Shown: piece after piece, positions 1 through 9,919 of the stretch
Layout of the letters: every line of letters starts with the position of its first letter
Numbering within the stretch: the stretch's first letter is position 1
From: Anniella stebbinsi
Taxonomy: Eukaryota > Chordata > Lepidosauria > Squamata > Anniellidae
Assembly (NCBI GenBank): GCA_029215795.1
Contig: JARDYH010000003.1
Coordinates: 178,944,382 to 179,008,381, forward strand
Direction of reading: 5' to 3'
Length of the DNA: 64,000 nucleotides
Made by a program: the position numbers and the translations under genes
Notes under the pieces: generated by a model
Told to the model about the DNA's origin: nothing
Database searches by the model: none
The model's input: only the letters and a program-made list of their open reading frames with translations

Positions 1-446
1 TTAACATATTTCCAAAATGTCCATTAACACTACATCATGGAAAGGTTATTGTTAGGGGTGTACACTGGATTGGGTCCGATCCATGATCCGAATCTGATCC
101 AGGGGAAATTGTTTACAATTATCTGATTTCCGATCTCACCATTGGATCGGCCGATCCAATCCGATCAGATCTGGAAAGGTTCTGATCCAGATCGGATGGA
201 TCGGAGGCTCGGCAGACGGCCGTTGGCGCCCACCGCCGCTTCCATTGGTGGGTGCCCACGGGCGCCCGCCGAAGGAAGCAGACAGCAGGGAGCTTCCCTG
301 GTGGGGCTGTCCGCTTTCATTGGCGGACGCCAGCGGGCGCCCGCCGATGGAAGCGGACAATGGGGGCAGGGGATGGCGAACGGGAGTGGACGTCCCCGGA
401 AGGTAAGCAGGGGGGAGGGGGAGGGGGGCAGGCGGCCCGCGGCGCG

Positions 447-631
447 CTTACCTTCCATGGCCGTCCGCTCCCATCCGCCGCTGGCCGCTACTGCAAGCAG
501 GCTTCGTGGCCTGCCCCTAGGTTGCGCGCCAGGTGATGACATCACCTGGCGTGCTACTCAGGAGCAGACCGTGAAGCCCGCTCACAGTAGCAGCCAGCGG
601 CGGACAGGAGTGGACGGCCACAGAAGGTAAG
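447..631. repeat. Palindromic module M1 (CRE-like centre, donor-like edges)
   Basis: This near-palindrome has arms of about 90 bp and its centre near 539, reading GGTGATGACATCACC. It starts with CTTACC and ends with GGTAAG, so each strand reads out through a splice-donor-like sequence. It is related to M2 (678-885) and to the modules at 25013-25203 and 25410-25600. Confidence 0.85.
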
Positions 632-677
632 CAGGGGGCAGGGGGAGGGGGGAGAGGGGGAGGGGCCCCACGGCACG

Positions 678-885
678 CTTATCTGCCGGGGCCATCCGCT
701 CCCGTCCGCCACTGGCCACTACTGCGAGCAGGCTTCGTGACCTGCCACTAGGTAGCGCGCCAGGTGATCATCACCTGATGATGATCAGGTGATGATCACC
801 TGGCGCGCTACCTAGGGGCAAGCCGCGAAGCCTGCTCACAGTAGCAGCCAGCGGCGGACGGGAGCGGATGGCCCTGGCAGGTAAG
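678..885. repeat. Palindromic module M2 with duplicated centre
   Basis: The arms match M1 (GTCCGC, GGCGGACGG, GCGCGCTAC blocks). The centre is expanded to a doubled GGTGATGATCACC-type palindrome around 765-800. The right edge is CAGGTAAGC at 878-886; the left edge is CTTATC. Confidence 0.85.
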
Positions 886-904
886 CAGGGGGAGGGGGAG
901 GGGG

Positions 905-975
905 CCGTCCGCTTCCATCCGCTGATGCCTGCGGGCGCCAGCGGATGGAAGCGGACGGCCCCAGGGGGGTAAGGA
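905..975. repeat. Short GC-rich palindrome with donor-like edge
   Basis: GGCCGTCCGCTTCCATCCGC is mirrored by GCGGATGGAAGCGGACGGCC around a short GCGGGCGCC-containing centre, then followed by GGGGGGTAAGG. It is a reduced version of the M1/M2 arms within the same hAT element. A similar arm lies at about 320-357. Confidence 0.75.
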
Positions 976-1305
976 GTGTGGGGGAGGGGGCTTACCTGCC
1001 GGGGCCATCCACAGCGGATGGCCCTGGGGGGGAGGAGGGAGTTAGAGGCCCCCCTCATCCACCCGCCGCCATTTTTTCCTCATAGACTTGCATTGGGGGG
1101 AAGCTTTCTTTCCCTCAATGCAAGTCTATGGGGGGATAAATGGTGGCCGATCCAAACATCGGATGACCGATGTTTGGATCGGGATCAGACCCGATCCGGT
1201 CCAGGGAGCCTCCAATTTTGTCTGATCCGATCCGGGACAAAATTGGAGGTCCCAATTCCGTTCCCGATCCGATCCGGGGGGTCCATGCACACCCCTAGTT
1301 ATTGT

Positions 1306-1620
1306 ACTGGTTTGATTCCAAAATACCAGCAATTCCATTGCCAAATGTCTAATGGAAAGTAAGGAGGTGGGGGCAGAAAACCTTGCCAGAGTGTAATCTA
1401 TGTTGAGATAAATGTTGGAAATACCTAAGGGGAAAAAAAATGAACCTGGCATATTTCTCAGCTAGAAACTAGGGGCCGTTATTCAATGATTTAGGATATT
1501 TGTCAGCCATGTGAACTGTCAGAGTCCAAGTACATGCCACTAGACAAGTGGTGCCTAGGGTTGCAATGTGTCCTACTTTATAAAGGTTGGTACTCTGTTT
1601 GAAGGGTTGCCAGAGGATAG
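1306..1620. other. No recognised feature
   Basis: A short, ordinary AT-leaning stretch between the hAT element and the SINE. I see no coding or repeat signal. Confidence 0.5.
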
Positions 1621-1625
1621 ACATA

Positions 1626-1815
1626 GGAATCTGCCTTATACTGAGTTGGACCATGGGTCCATCTAGCCCAGTATTGTCAACAATGGTTGGCAGCAGCTCC
1701 CCAGGGTTTCAGGAAGGATCCTTTCCTAGACCTACCTGGAAATGCTGGGGATTGATCTTAGGAACTTCTGTATGCAAAGCAGGTATTCTACCACTGAACT
1801 TCATTCCCTCCCAAA
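1626..1815 (-). repeat. tRNA-Ala-like SINE, minus strand
   Basis: Read on the minus strand it starts with a degraded Pol III A box (TCAGTGGTAGAATACCTGC) followed by a CTTTGCATAC anticodon-arm-like block and a B-box region. The body ends at the conserved GGTCCAACTCAGTATAAGG-type segment. Similar copies occur at 62563-62739 (-), 33352-33945 (interrupted) and about 56975-57105 (+). It is too diverged to be a working tRNA gene. Confidence 0.8.
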
Positions 1816-1869
1816 TAGCTATGGTAGTAACAAAAGAAAAGTAAAACTGAGCTCTAAATAAAACACAGC

Positions 1870-2330
1870 CTGTGTCTTAGAGCATCATCAGACAAGCGTT
1901 TTATAGCATGCTCATTACTGGGCACTCATGGATTTTCGTGGGTCCTTTTCACAATGCTGTCCACCTTCCCATTCCTTCTGGTCATTTTGCCATTTAAAAA
2001 AAAGATCCCAGAAATTCAGGTTTTTTTCTCCGACAATGAAATGTGCCGTGATTTCCTGCTCTGTGCAGGAAAAGTACCGTGATAAAAAATGGCCACTAAA
2101 TGGGCCACGTTGTCTTCGTTTACTTCCTTTTTCTTCAGTGTGTGAAGGAAGAGGAAGCTGCTCATCCCTGTGGGACAGTAGCACGCACCCCCACCCCCAG
2201 CTGAAGAAGCTCTTATTTGTACCTATCTGAAACAGGACTGCAACACTGAAACCAGAGGTAATAAAGTTAACTTTGGGTGTGGCACCTATTTCGCTTTTCA
2301 CCTATGAAAAGAACAGAGTCAAGTTTACCT
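1870..2330 (+). repeat. Unclassified interspersed repeat, copy 1
   Basis: Sequence from GAGCATCATCAGAC onward matches the reverse complement of 25850-26310: GTGGGTCCTTTT, the GTGCAGGAAAAG block and GGGCCAC recur in the same order. Its class is unknown; no coding capacity or clear TSD was seen. Confidence 0.7.
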
Positions 2331-2604
2331 CTTAGTTCAAGGACACAACTGACCAGATCTGTTTTGTTAGTCTGAACAATGAGAAACATGATAGACACAC
2401 CTTATGACAATTTGCATTTATTTGATGTCTGAATTTCTATGCCAATCCACAGCATTTATCTGAAAGCCAACATGTTTAGAATTTGTCAGTGTCAATATTT
2501 TTGGCAAGAAGGGAGGATTAAGGATCCTTAAAGGCTTTTCTTACCTGCCAAATTGAACATACCCATGACTTATACAAATATTTTTCACTAGTTAAGACAT
2601 CACT

Positions 2605-2959
2605 GGCCTCCTCCACACGGGGCGTTTAATGAGCCTTGAAGGCTCATTATAAATTTTACCTACACACGAGCGGAGCGCAAAACGGGCGTACAGGCGCGTT
2701 ATCTCCCCGATAATGCGCATTTTCGAACGCGCGTTAAATAGCGACTTTTATTTTGCTCCGGCCGTTAAAGCGCATTTTCGCTGTGTGAACAAGCGATTAT
2801 GCGCATTAACTACCTGTAAAGTGCTTTTTGGGCATCTTTTAATGCGCTTCGCCGCTTCTCGCCGCCTCCCGTGCAGAGGGATTAGGCGTAAATGCGCCTC
2901 CGCGAAAATGCGCATAATCCCCGAACCGGGCGCAAAAGCGCATCCTTGTGGAGGGGGCC
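2605..2959 (+). mobile_element. CpG-rich 355-bp MITE, copy 1 (subfamily A)
   Basis: Ends are GGCCTCCTCCACA and TGTGGAGGGGGCC-like, flanked by the 3-bp TSD ACT (2602-2604, 2960-2962). The interior is crowded with ATGCGCA/GCGCATT motifs and many intact CpGs. Four more copies are at 30814, 33395, 52113 and 53554; all but the first of these four are also exactly 355 bp. The 3-bp TSD suits PIF/Harbinger or CACTA mobilisation. It has an 83-codon open frame (2713-2964) that is probably incidental. Confidence 0.88.
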
Positions 2960-2962
2960 ACT

Positions 2963-4440
2963 AAGACACAGTTGAAAAGCCTCAGCATGATTAAGTGCAA
3001 GTGGGTTAAAGAGTTTTCTTTTTCTCTCTGTAATAATCTCTGTGTTTATTCTTGAATTTTATACACTGTGTTCAAAAATATGCCTTTAAAATTTGATACA
3101 AAATTGGAAAAAAAATGTTTGCCATTTTCAAAGGATCCTCTTTGTTCTGACCTTGGAGTTAATGGATTGGAACCAGATTATGTCACTCAGATGTCATGCT
3201 TAGAGTAGATTCATTTAAATCAATGGGACTTAAATCATGACTAAAGGAAGTATCATTGATCTCAATAGGTTTATTGACATCTGGATCCAACCCAACCTGT
3301 TTTTAAGGCAAGTCTGTAGGGCAGTACACAACTGCCCTAGTTTGGGCTAATGGACAAGACTCATCCAGTGGAACACCAACAACTGGAGTTATCAAACTTC
3401 TACAAACATACTGAGCAAATACATTCAATCCGCTCATTCACAATTCTGAGTCAAACTCAACCCAAATTTCTATAAATTTCATTTACATATTAATCCCTAC
3501 TATTGTTTATTGATATTTCACCACTATAGATATACATAAGTATTTTACTCCTGAGAAGGACTTGCCTCAAAAAGATGTTGGGGTTTCAGCTGATTTAGGA
3601 TGCTGATAAGGCTTTTATCTTGCAACTGCTCCACATAATTCACTGAATTTTATGGAGTTGAAATGACATCCTCTTCCACTTGTAACCCTTCCCTATTTTC
3701 CCACCACTCCTTTCATCTTTATTCTTTCCACAAAAAAAGCCATTAATGCAAAAAAAACAGAATAGCTGCACAAAGTTTTTGATTGGTAGCACTATTAGTT
3801 GTCCATCTGGAAGCACCCTAGATATTCAAGACTAAACCCAATCCAACTAGAAGCCATTTCTGCATCAGAGTGGGCTTCCACATGGGAACAATGCTTGAAA
3901 ACAGGTGCTGTGTGCACAATTCCTTAGCCAGATCCCACAACAAGGACCTTCATGCATGTATTCAACATTTGAAATTGCACAGTTTGGCTGGATTGACAAG
4001 TATTACTGAAAGACATTATTTCCCCAAACCAATAAGGGAGATCTGTTTGTGGAAGCAGGTTCCTGAGTTCAATGATCATCTGGCTGTACTTCTTGAACCA
4101 ATGGGATGTAAATATTGATGGAGAAAGGATGCACATGCAAACAGTTGTGCACAACATGAGCTAGATAGAACCCTATACTGAAAAAAAACAGGTCTACTTA
4201 TTCACCAGACCCAACACAAAGACACTGTGCTGTGTGTGTCAGAACTATTGCTTCAGAATTCATTTGCATATCTAATGGATAAATTCATTGATTAATTGAC
4301 TATATGCCATATAATAAACCAACTAAGATGTCTTTAATCAAGTCTGTTTTGCCTACACTTCTTAGACACACATGTATAAGCTGCATTTAACCACGTTTCT
4401 GTCCGGTCTAAGAATGTGTTAGATTCCCCCAATAAGTAGC
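2963..4440. other. Mostly unique AT-rich sequence
   Basis: No gene seen. At 3175-3300 there is a trace of the common repeat containing AATGGGACTTAAATC and GGATCCAACCC. The rest shows nothing I can name. Confidence 0.5.
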
Positions 4441-4446
4441 TAAGAT

Positions 4447-4470
4447 CTCTCTCTCTCTCTCTCTCTCTCA
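4447..4470. repeat. (CT)n microsatellite
   Basis: About 12 CT dinucleotide repeats in a row. Confidence 0.95.
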
Positions 4471-5045
4471 CTTGCTTTCTTTTTCTATGAACATCAACAG
4501 GTGCATATTGCCATATTGACTATGTCTTTGAAGCTTTATGAGGCTTATAACTGCAGCCCACTGAGTGCATTATATATTATTATAGAGAAGCTATAGGTGA
4601 TATGTTCCTTGAAATTTCAGTTTGGGAGGTGAATAATACTTGCAGGGCATTTAATGTATTTTTATCCATTCCAGGGTATATTGAAAGAAAGCTGTGGATG
4701 CATGTATCTCTAATCCAGTTACTGGAGAATATGATGCTTTTATTTTATTTTTAATCTATGGGGTATAAACTCACACTCCAATTAGCAGTTCTTGGCCCTA
4801 GAATGCTAAATACCCCAGGATAAATTATGAAAGGCTGGTGCAATGGAGACCATGTGCCTGGCATCAAACTGTGGGAGATTCAGTGGCAGGAAGATAATGA
4901 ACCCAGTCTTCAGAAAGTGCAGCTTTGCTTATATGGCTGTGAAAGGAGAGAGACCCCATTCTACCTCCACACAAACCAATAAAGAAAGTAAAAAAGATGA
5001 CACATTCTCTTGGAAAGTGACTAAACTTCTGTTCAAGATCATAGA
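4471..5045. other. No recognised feature
   Basis: AT-rich sequence with no repeat or gene signal identified. Confidence 0.45.
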
Positions 5046-5091
5046 ACCTCCTCCTCCTCCTCCTCCTCCTCCTTCTTCTTCTTCTTCTTCG
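5046..5091. repeat. (CCT)n(CTT)n compound microsatellite
   Basis: Runs of CCT followed by CTT. They give a false proline-serine-rich frame on plus and an arginine- or glycine-rich frame on minus. Confidence 0.95.
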
Positions 5092-5420
5092 ACTACACAC
5101 GAGCCAGTTAGGAATGCTTTGTGGTCTCCTTCCACATTTTTTGTGCATTCTCTTTAACTGCTCTGGAATTTAAGACACACACCTGGTAAGGCTCTGGGTT
5201 TCTCAATGGTCTTGTAGAAAACTTTCTTACTGATAAGACCCATCAGAGCCAATTTAGCATCTCTGCAATCCTTGAGGGAGCTAAATTTTTCCCAGCCTCA
5301 AATCTCTTGGCCTAGAGATGGCTAACCCATCACAGAGGTCTAAAACTTTTAGTATACCTATTCTCCTACTCAATAAATCTTCTAACACTGTAACCTCCAC
5401 CAAACTTCAGGAATACACAA
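5092..5420. other. No recognised feature
   Basis: Unique-looking sequence without coding features. Confidence 0.45.
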
Positions 5421-5424
5421 TTAT

Positions 5425-5518
5425 TATCCAATGTTAGTCCTAGTATACCAAGGGAAATGAATGAGACTTAAGTTAGTAATTTCAATGGGTCTACTTAAGT
5501 AAGACTAACATTGGATAC
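5425..5518. repeat. Small fold-back repeat
   Basis: TCCAATGTTAGTC at about 5428 is mirrored by GACTAACATTGGA at about 5502, with TTAAGT motifs inside. It looks like a short degenerate MITE. Confidence 0.6.
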
Positions 5519-5870
5519 TACCCAAAGCTTCTTTGGTCCTCGTTCATCTCTAAAACATGGACTTCTAGCACTCAGTGTTTTCTGCCTCTCTCTTGTCTAT
5601 CTCTCCCATGACATTTGTATAACAATATGCAGCTCATCCCTGGCATCCCACCCACACTCATTTCTGGAACATTGTAATCATCTTCAGGTAGAACAACATT
5701 GTGAGCTGGCCGAGACAGGTCTCCACCCTCACCAAGTCCCTCACAGCTATCTGAACCTGTGAGAATCCCCATTGTTCACTACTCTGAGGGGCCTAGTCAC
5801 ATATCTGTAGTCTGCGCCATGGTATGAGTGAGTGTTTTCCTCTTAAGAGGAGCAAAGACGGGTTTCAAGG
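5519..5870. other. No recognised feature
   Basis: Unique-looking sequence; an 83-codon frame here lacks any recognisable domain. Confidence 0.4.
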
Positions 5871-5875
5871 ATGTT

Positions 5876-6075
5876 GTTATCGTGTTGTCTGAACCCAGTT
5901 CACAACTCAACAACAAACCATGGTTTCTCTTCATGGGTTGTTCAGGGTTAACAAACCATGGGTTGTTTACACAGCTGGGTTCAGACAACATGACAACCCA
6001 TGGTTCAACAACAACCCACACTGAACCCATACTCAATTCTTGAGTGTGGGTTATCATGTCGTCTAAACCCAGTCA
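5876..6075. mobile_element. Fold-back MITE with GTTGTCTGAACCCAG arms
   Basis: GTTGTCTGAACCCAG on the left is mirrored by CTGGGTTCAGACAAC at about 5975-5990. Further AACCATGG/CCATGGTT repeats follow, with a second, diverged end (ATCATGTCGTCTAAACCCAG) near 6052-6072. It belongs with the hAT-like MITEs at 7020, 14475, 44712 and 55372 that carry TTCAGACAACA-type ends. Confidence 0.65.
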
Positions 6076-6099
6076 ATGGCTTTTGGTAAATAAGCCACA

Positions 6100-6185
6100 G
6101 TGGGCTGAGGCAATTGTGTGAGCCAGGCCATTCAATGGGGCTTACTCCCAGATATATGGGCATACCATTGAAAGTTAAGCATATA
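6100..6185 (-). repeat. Fragment of common GGGCTTACTCCC repeat
   Basis: Contains CAATGGGGCTTACTCCCAG, the hallmark of an abundant squamate repeat. Other fragments in the window are at 8775, 12885, 13150, 55745, 56280 and 63885. Confidence 0.6.
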
Positions 6186-7015
6186 AGCAGAAAAAACAAT
6201 TTAAAATAGTGAAAGGGTTAAGAGAAAGAATATAAAATGCATCTGGTTTGTTCTGAAGCAACAGAATCCACATCCAATCAGTTTTAACTGACAATGAAAA
6301 CGCAAAACTCACTTCACATGTTGATGGTGACAATTATGATGATTAGGAAATTTTAAAACATAAAGAGGAAAGGTCAAGCCTGTCTATTTTCTAAGCAAAT
6401 CATCAACACCTGTCTAATGTCATAAACAGTCAAAAAAGATCTCTTGGAGAAAACAACAACCCTGAAGCTGTTTCTAAATGCCAATGCAAAAATGGATGAT
6501 ACTCCTCAAATGTTGCAGTGATGGATTTTTGTGACAACCCTTCACCTGGGGAAGCAAACGAATAGTGATCGACATTTCTGCCCTTCTATACACCATGAGC
6601 AACTCAGTGGATTACATAATTAGATCTTAAATTAATTATCTCAGATTCTTTGAAATTTGGACTTATTAACTGAATATGTTTCAAAGGCCAAAGCAAGCTA
6701 AAAGGGCAAGTAGTTTTGGTGTCACAGCCATGGTACAATGCAGACCTCACATGGTGCTATCGATTGAAAAACTAAGCTCCAGATATATGCCTGGGTTGCC
6801 ACCCTTTTCTCTGTCAGGACTCCTTCGCTTTCAACAGCAACATGAGAAGAAGAAATTCAGCAGCTGGAATTCTTTTTTACAGCATGGAGATGCAGTGATG
6901 GGAGATTAATTTCTGGAAGCAATGCTGCTGTTAAAGGCACAGGAGCCTTGCCAGAGAGTATCAATTATTATTATGCTGGCACACTTTCACAAAGTGTGTC
7001 AGCATATCAGCATTG
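6186..7015. other. No recognised feature
   Basis: AT-rich unique-looking sequence. A 77-codon frame at 6676-6909 has no recognisable domain. Confidence 0.45.
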
Positions 7016-7019
7016 CATC

Positions 7020-7378
7020 AACATTGGCTCAATTCAGATGTAGCGACAAAGCATGGTTTGCTACAGTTCGAAATAAAGGGCAGCTTTGTGCTCTCCCTCC
7101 TCCCAGCTGAGGGTGCCGGGGAATCAGAAGTGATCTGTCCATGACAATGGCCCAATTCGGACAACACGATAGTCAATGGTGGGGTAATAATCAACTTTAC
7201 AGTTGTTCATCTAGGAGGTACTCCCCACACAACATGGTAATAAATAATCAATTGTGGTGTGGATAAGGATCAGCGCTGAGTTGACTATGGCAGCATTCGG
7301 ATGACACAATAGTCAAAACAACTGACGATTGTTTCCCCCACACCAGTTGTTTATTGTGTCGTCCGAATTGAGCCAATG
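7020..7378. mobile_element. MITE cluster with TTGGCTCAATTC ends
   Basis: TTGGCTCAATTCAGATG at about 7023 and ATGGCCCAATTCGGAC at about 7147 are mirrored by GTCCGAATTGAGCCAATG ending near 7378. A further GCATTCGGATGACAC block lies at about 7292. It reads as one MITE nested in or overlapping another of the same family. Confidence 0.65.
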
Positions 7379-7379
7379 A

Positions 7380-7860
7380 GTTACACATAACATCTCCACC
7401 TTCTGAGCACCAACTCCACCAGAACAGAATACCAAATTGAGGATGCACCCTGTCACATGTGCCGGGCCAGATATTCATTGTGACAAGTCCATGGTTGCCA
7501 TTGGTGGACATGAAACCCTGAGCCACTCCTGACTGAACACTGCATGAACACTGAAATCACCCAGAATAAGAAGCATGGAGTGATCCAATGCCAACACTCT
7601 GATTATCCTGGCTAGCTCAGGACGGGAGACTGTTGGGCAATAGGATGAGCAGAATCTCTACACTGTCCCTTCCACCCAACCACAGCGCCATGCGCTTAAA
7701 ATTAGCAGATTGGTGGATGGAGCATCAGCTTAGTGACAGAATTCCTATAGACTGCCGCCACTTCTCCTCCCACCACTCTGCCAGCCCTGGCCTGCTATAC
7801 CACAGAGTAAGCGGGCACAGAGAGCTGGGTGAGACGTGCTCCACCCTTCTTCCCTCCACC
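7380..7860. other. No recognised feature
   Basis: Unique-looking sequence with no supported gene. Confidence 0.4.
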
Positions 7861-7861
7861 A

Positions 7862-8042
7862 GGGCCTCATCTACACCAAGCAGGATATTGCACTAGGAAA
7901 GTGGTATGAAAGCAGTGTATAAAAGGCAGGAGCCACACCAAGCAGGATATAGCGGTATATGGTATATGTGTTAATGGGCCCCAACAGTTGTCAGTGCACG
8001 TCAATGCCACTATAAAGCAGTAGTTTGGCTCCTGCCTTTTAT
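7862..8042 (+). mobile_element. MITE with GGCCTCATCTACACC end
   Basis: It begins GGCCTCATCTACACCAAGCA and holds an inner inverted pair (AAAGGCAGGAGCC and GGCTCCTGCCTTTT). The body shares AACAGTTGTCAGTGCAC with the reverse-oriented copy at 54126-54258 and partly with 13736-13790. Its ends resemble the 3-bp-TSD group. Confidence 0.65.
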
Positions 8043-8429
8043 ATTCATTAAACAAAAAACCTACGGTTTACAAAAACAATGTTAAGGCTCCACAGTTTCC
8101 AACCAAGCACCAAAAAGCAGGGAAATTGGGAGTTGAGGCTCCCAAGCCTTAACGCCACATCCTCCCTAAGGAGGCAGAAAGTGCAAGTGAAATTCTCATT
8201 CTCCCAAAGCAGATAAACCATGAGGACAGGATGGAGAATATGATATGCAGAGGTGACTGTGGGCTTGTGGAAAACTGATAACGAACAACTTAGGGCCACC
8301 TACTTCTCTTTTTTTGTTTAGAGCAGCCCTTCCCCAACCTGGTGCCCTCCAAAGGTGTTGGACTACAACTCCCATCATTGCAAATCAGTATGTCCCATGG
8401 TCAGGAATGCTGGGACTTGTCAACTCAAA
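8043..8429 (+). repeat. Inverted duplication, arm A
   Basis: These 387 bp are matched almost base for base by the reverse complement of 9533-9918, with about five differences seen by eye. The arm includes most of a hAT-type MITE at its right end (8324 onward). Both arms carry the same meaningless 83-codon frame, differing by one residue. Confidence 0.92.
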
Positions 8430-8460
8430 CACCTGGAGGGCAACAAGATGGGGAATGCTG
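8324..8460. mobile_element. hAT-type MITE (CAGCCCTTCCCCAACCTGG ends)
   Basis: The left end CAGCCCTTCCCCAACCTGG and right end ATGGGGAATGCTG form an imperfect inverted repeat. The inner GGACTACAACTCCCATC motif is typical of a very abundant squamate MITE. Other copies: 28310, 28450, 33775, 55040 and 60640. Confidence 0.75.
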
Positions 8461-8464
8461 TTCC

Positions 8465-9350
8465 ATACCCTTACCAAATACAGGGTCTCAAACACATCTC
8501 TCAAACACATCTCGCATATAGCAGCACGCTTGATAACAAAAGGGGAACTATTCATTACAGATCTAGAACCAGAGCATGTTCCAGGCACTTCCAACTTTTG
8601 ATCAATATCCTGCCCTTCAAAGAACCAATGTTTTTTTTCTTAAAAATGTATTTAAACAAAATATACTGTTCATTCCCCACAATCCCTCCACAATACATCA
8701 TCTCATCAAAGCGACAGAGGAGCAGAAGAGGTTTAGTTTGGCTGTCTTGAATGCCTTTCAGATGAGATTAGTTTGCAATCCTATACCTCTTGGGAGTAAG
8801 CCCTAGTGAATTCAGTAGCACTGGCTTCTGAGAAGACAAGTATAGGAGTCAACCTTCTCCAGCTTGGGGCTCTCCAGATGTGTTGTACTTTAACCCTCAT
8901 GTTATGTGTTATGGGGAAGACAAAAATCATTTCAAACTTAATTTTAAAATAATACTGATACATGAAAGTATTAGGTGGTAGCTCTGCCTTTGATCTCACA
9001 CTGCTGAACAAGTAAGAGAAATCCTTTATCTGATATTCAAGAAACAGACATCCTATGCCATGTGTTGAAAACTAATGTTGACGTCTGAAGGGCTATCCGG
9101 ATTACCGTATGTATTCAAGATCCATTCATTGTTGTTTCATTTGGTTTATAAGTTTATTATTTAAAATGATGCAGCTCTTTTGTAGTTCCTTGATTGATTA
9201 CAATGCTGGAAAACATCATACTTTAGTACAGATGTGGGCAGAAAATAGATCTATCCTGATGTTTTGGACATCAACTCGCAGCATTCCTGACAACTGCCCA
9301 TGCTGATAGGGGCTTTTACAAGTTGAATTCTAAAACATCTGGAGATCTAC
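8465..9350. other. Mostly unique, with two repeat traces
   Basis: A GGGAGTAAGCCC-type fragment lies at 8775-8832. A MITE scrap (CCTTCTCCAGCTTGGGGCTC) lies at 8850-8895. I see nothing else. Confidence 0.5.
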
Positions 9351-9357
9351 ATTCTGC

Positions 9358-9530
9358 CTTCCCTTCTTCTTGAACAACATTTGCCAACCTGGTGCCTGTC
9401 AGATGTGTTGGGTTGCAACTCTCAACATAAGGAGATGCTCTAAGAAATGAGAAGTAGCTGGTCCTAAGTTGTTCATCATCATTTCCCACAACCCCACAGT
9501 CACCTCTGCATATCAAATTGCATATCTAGA
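9358..9530 (-). repeat. Older partial copy of the inverted-duplication unit
   Basis: It has a degraded MITE piece, then GAGAAGTAGCTGGTCCTAAG and CAGTCACCTCTGCATATCA. This repeats, in the same order, the sequence at about 9560-9725 but is clearly more diverged. The unit was therefore present locally before the near-identical pair formed. Confidence 0.75.
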
Positions 9531-9532
9531 TT

Positions 9533-9918
9533 TTTGAGATGACAAGTCCCAGCATTCCTGACCATGGGACATACTGACTTGCAATGATGGGAGTTGTAGT
9601 CCAACACCTTTGGAGGGCACCAGCTTGGGAAGGGCTGCTCTAAACAAAAAAAGAGAAGTAGGTGGCCCTAAGTTGTTCGTTATCAGTTTTCCACAACCCT
9701 ACAGTCACCTCTGCATATCATATTCTCCACCCTGTCCTCATGGTTTATCTGCTTTGGGAGAATGAGAATTTCACTTGCACTTTCTGCCTCCTTAGGGAGG
9801 ATGTGGCGTTAAGGCTTGGGAGCCTCAACTCCCAATTTCCCTGCTTTTTGGTGCTTGGTTGGAAACTGTGGAGCCTTAACATTGTTTTTGTAAACCGTAG
9901 GTTTTTTGTTTAATGAAT
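9533..9918 (-). repeat. Inverted duplication, arm B
   Basis: Reverse-complement partner of 8043-8429, separated from it by about 1.1 kb. It ends inside the MITE sequence (AGTCCAACACC...GGGCTGCTCTA) without the MITE's distal end, so the breakpoint cuts that element. Confidence 0.92.
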
Positions 9919-9919
9919 T

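Larger units (their letters stand above)
53..1297. mobile_element. Complete non-autonomous hAT element, 1,245 bp
   Basis: The ends are inverted repeats (TAGGGGTGTACA on the left, TGCACACCCCTA on the right) flanked by a perfect 8-bp TSD, GTTATTGT, at 45-52 and 1298-1305. That combination defines hAT. The outer 150 bp on each side is packed with ATCCGATC-type motifs, as expected of subterminal transposase-binding arrays. The interior is very GC-rich and built from palindromic modules; no transposase reading frame is present. The 162-codon frame inside it looks incidental to low stop-codon content. Confidence 0.92.

Noticed and set aside
142..630. 162-codon ORF on plus
   Set aside because: It lies inside a hAT element with GC-rich palindromes; Gly/Arg/Pro-rich composition and no domain.
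4843..5157. Proline- and serine-rich ORF with its arginine- or glycine-rich shadows
   Set aside because: Product of the (CCT)n(CTT)n microsatellite.
8048..9913. Two almost identical 83-codon ORFs, possibly a duplicated gene
   Set aside because: They are the two arms of an inverted duplication; the shared sequence is due to recent copying of DNA, and the frame has no domain.
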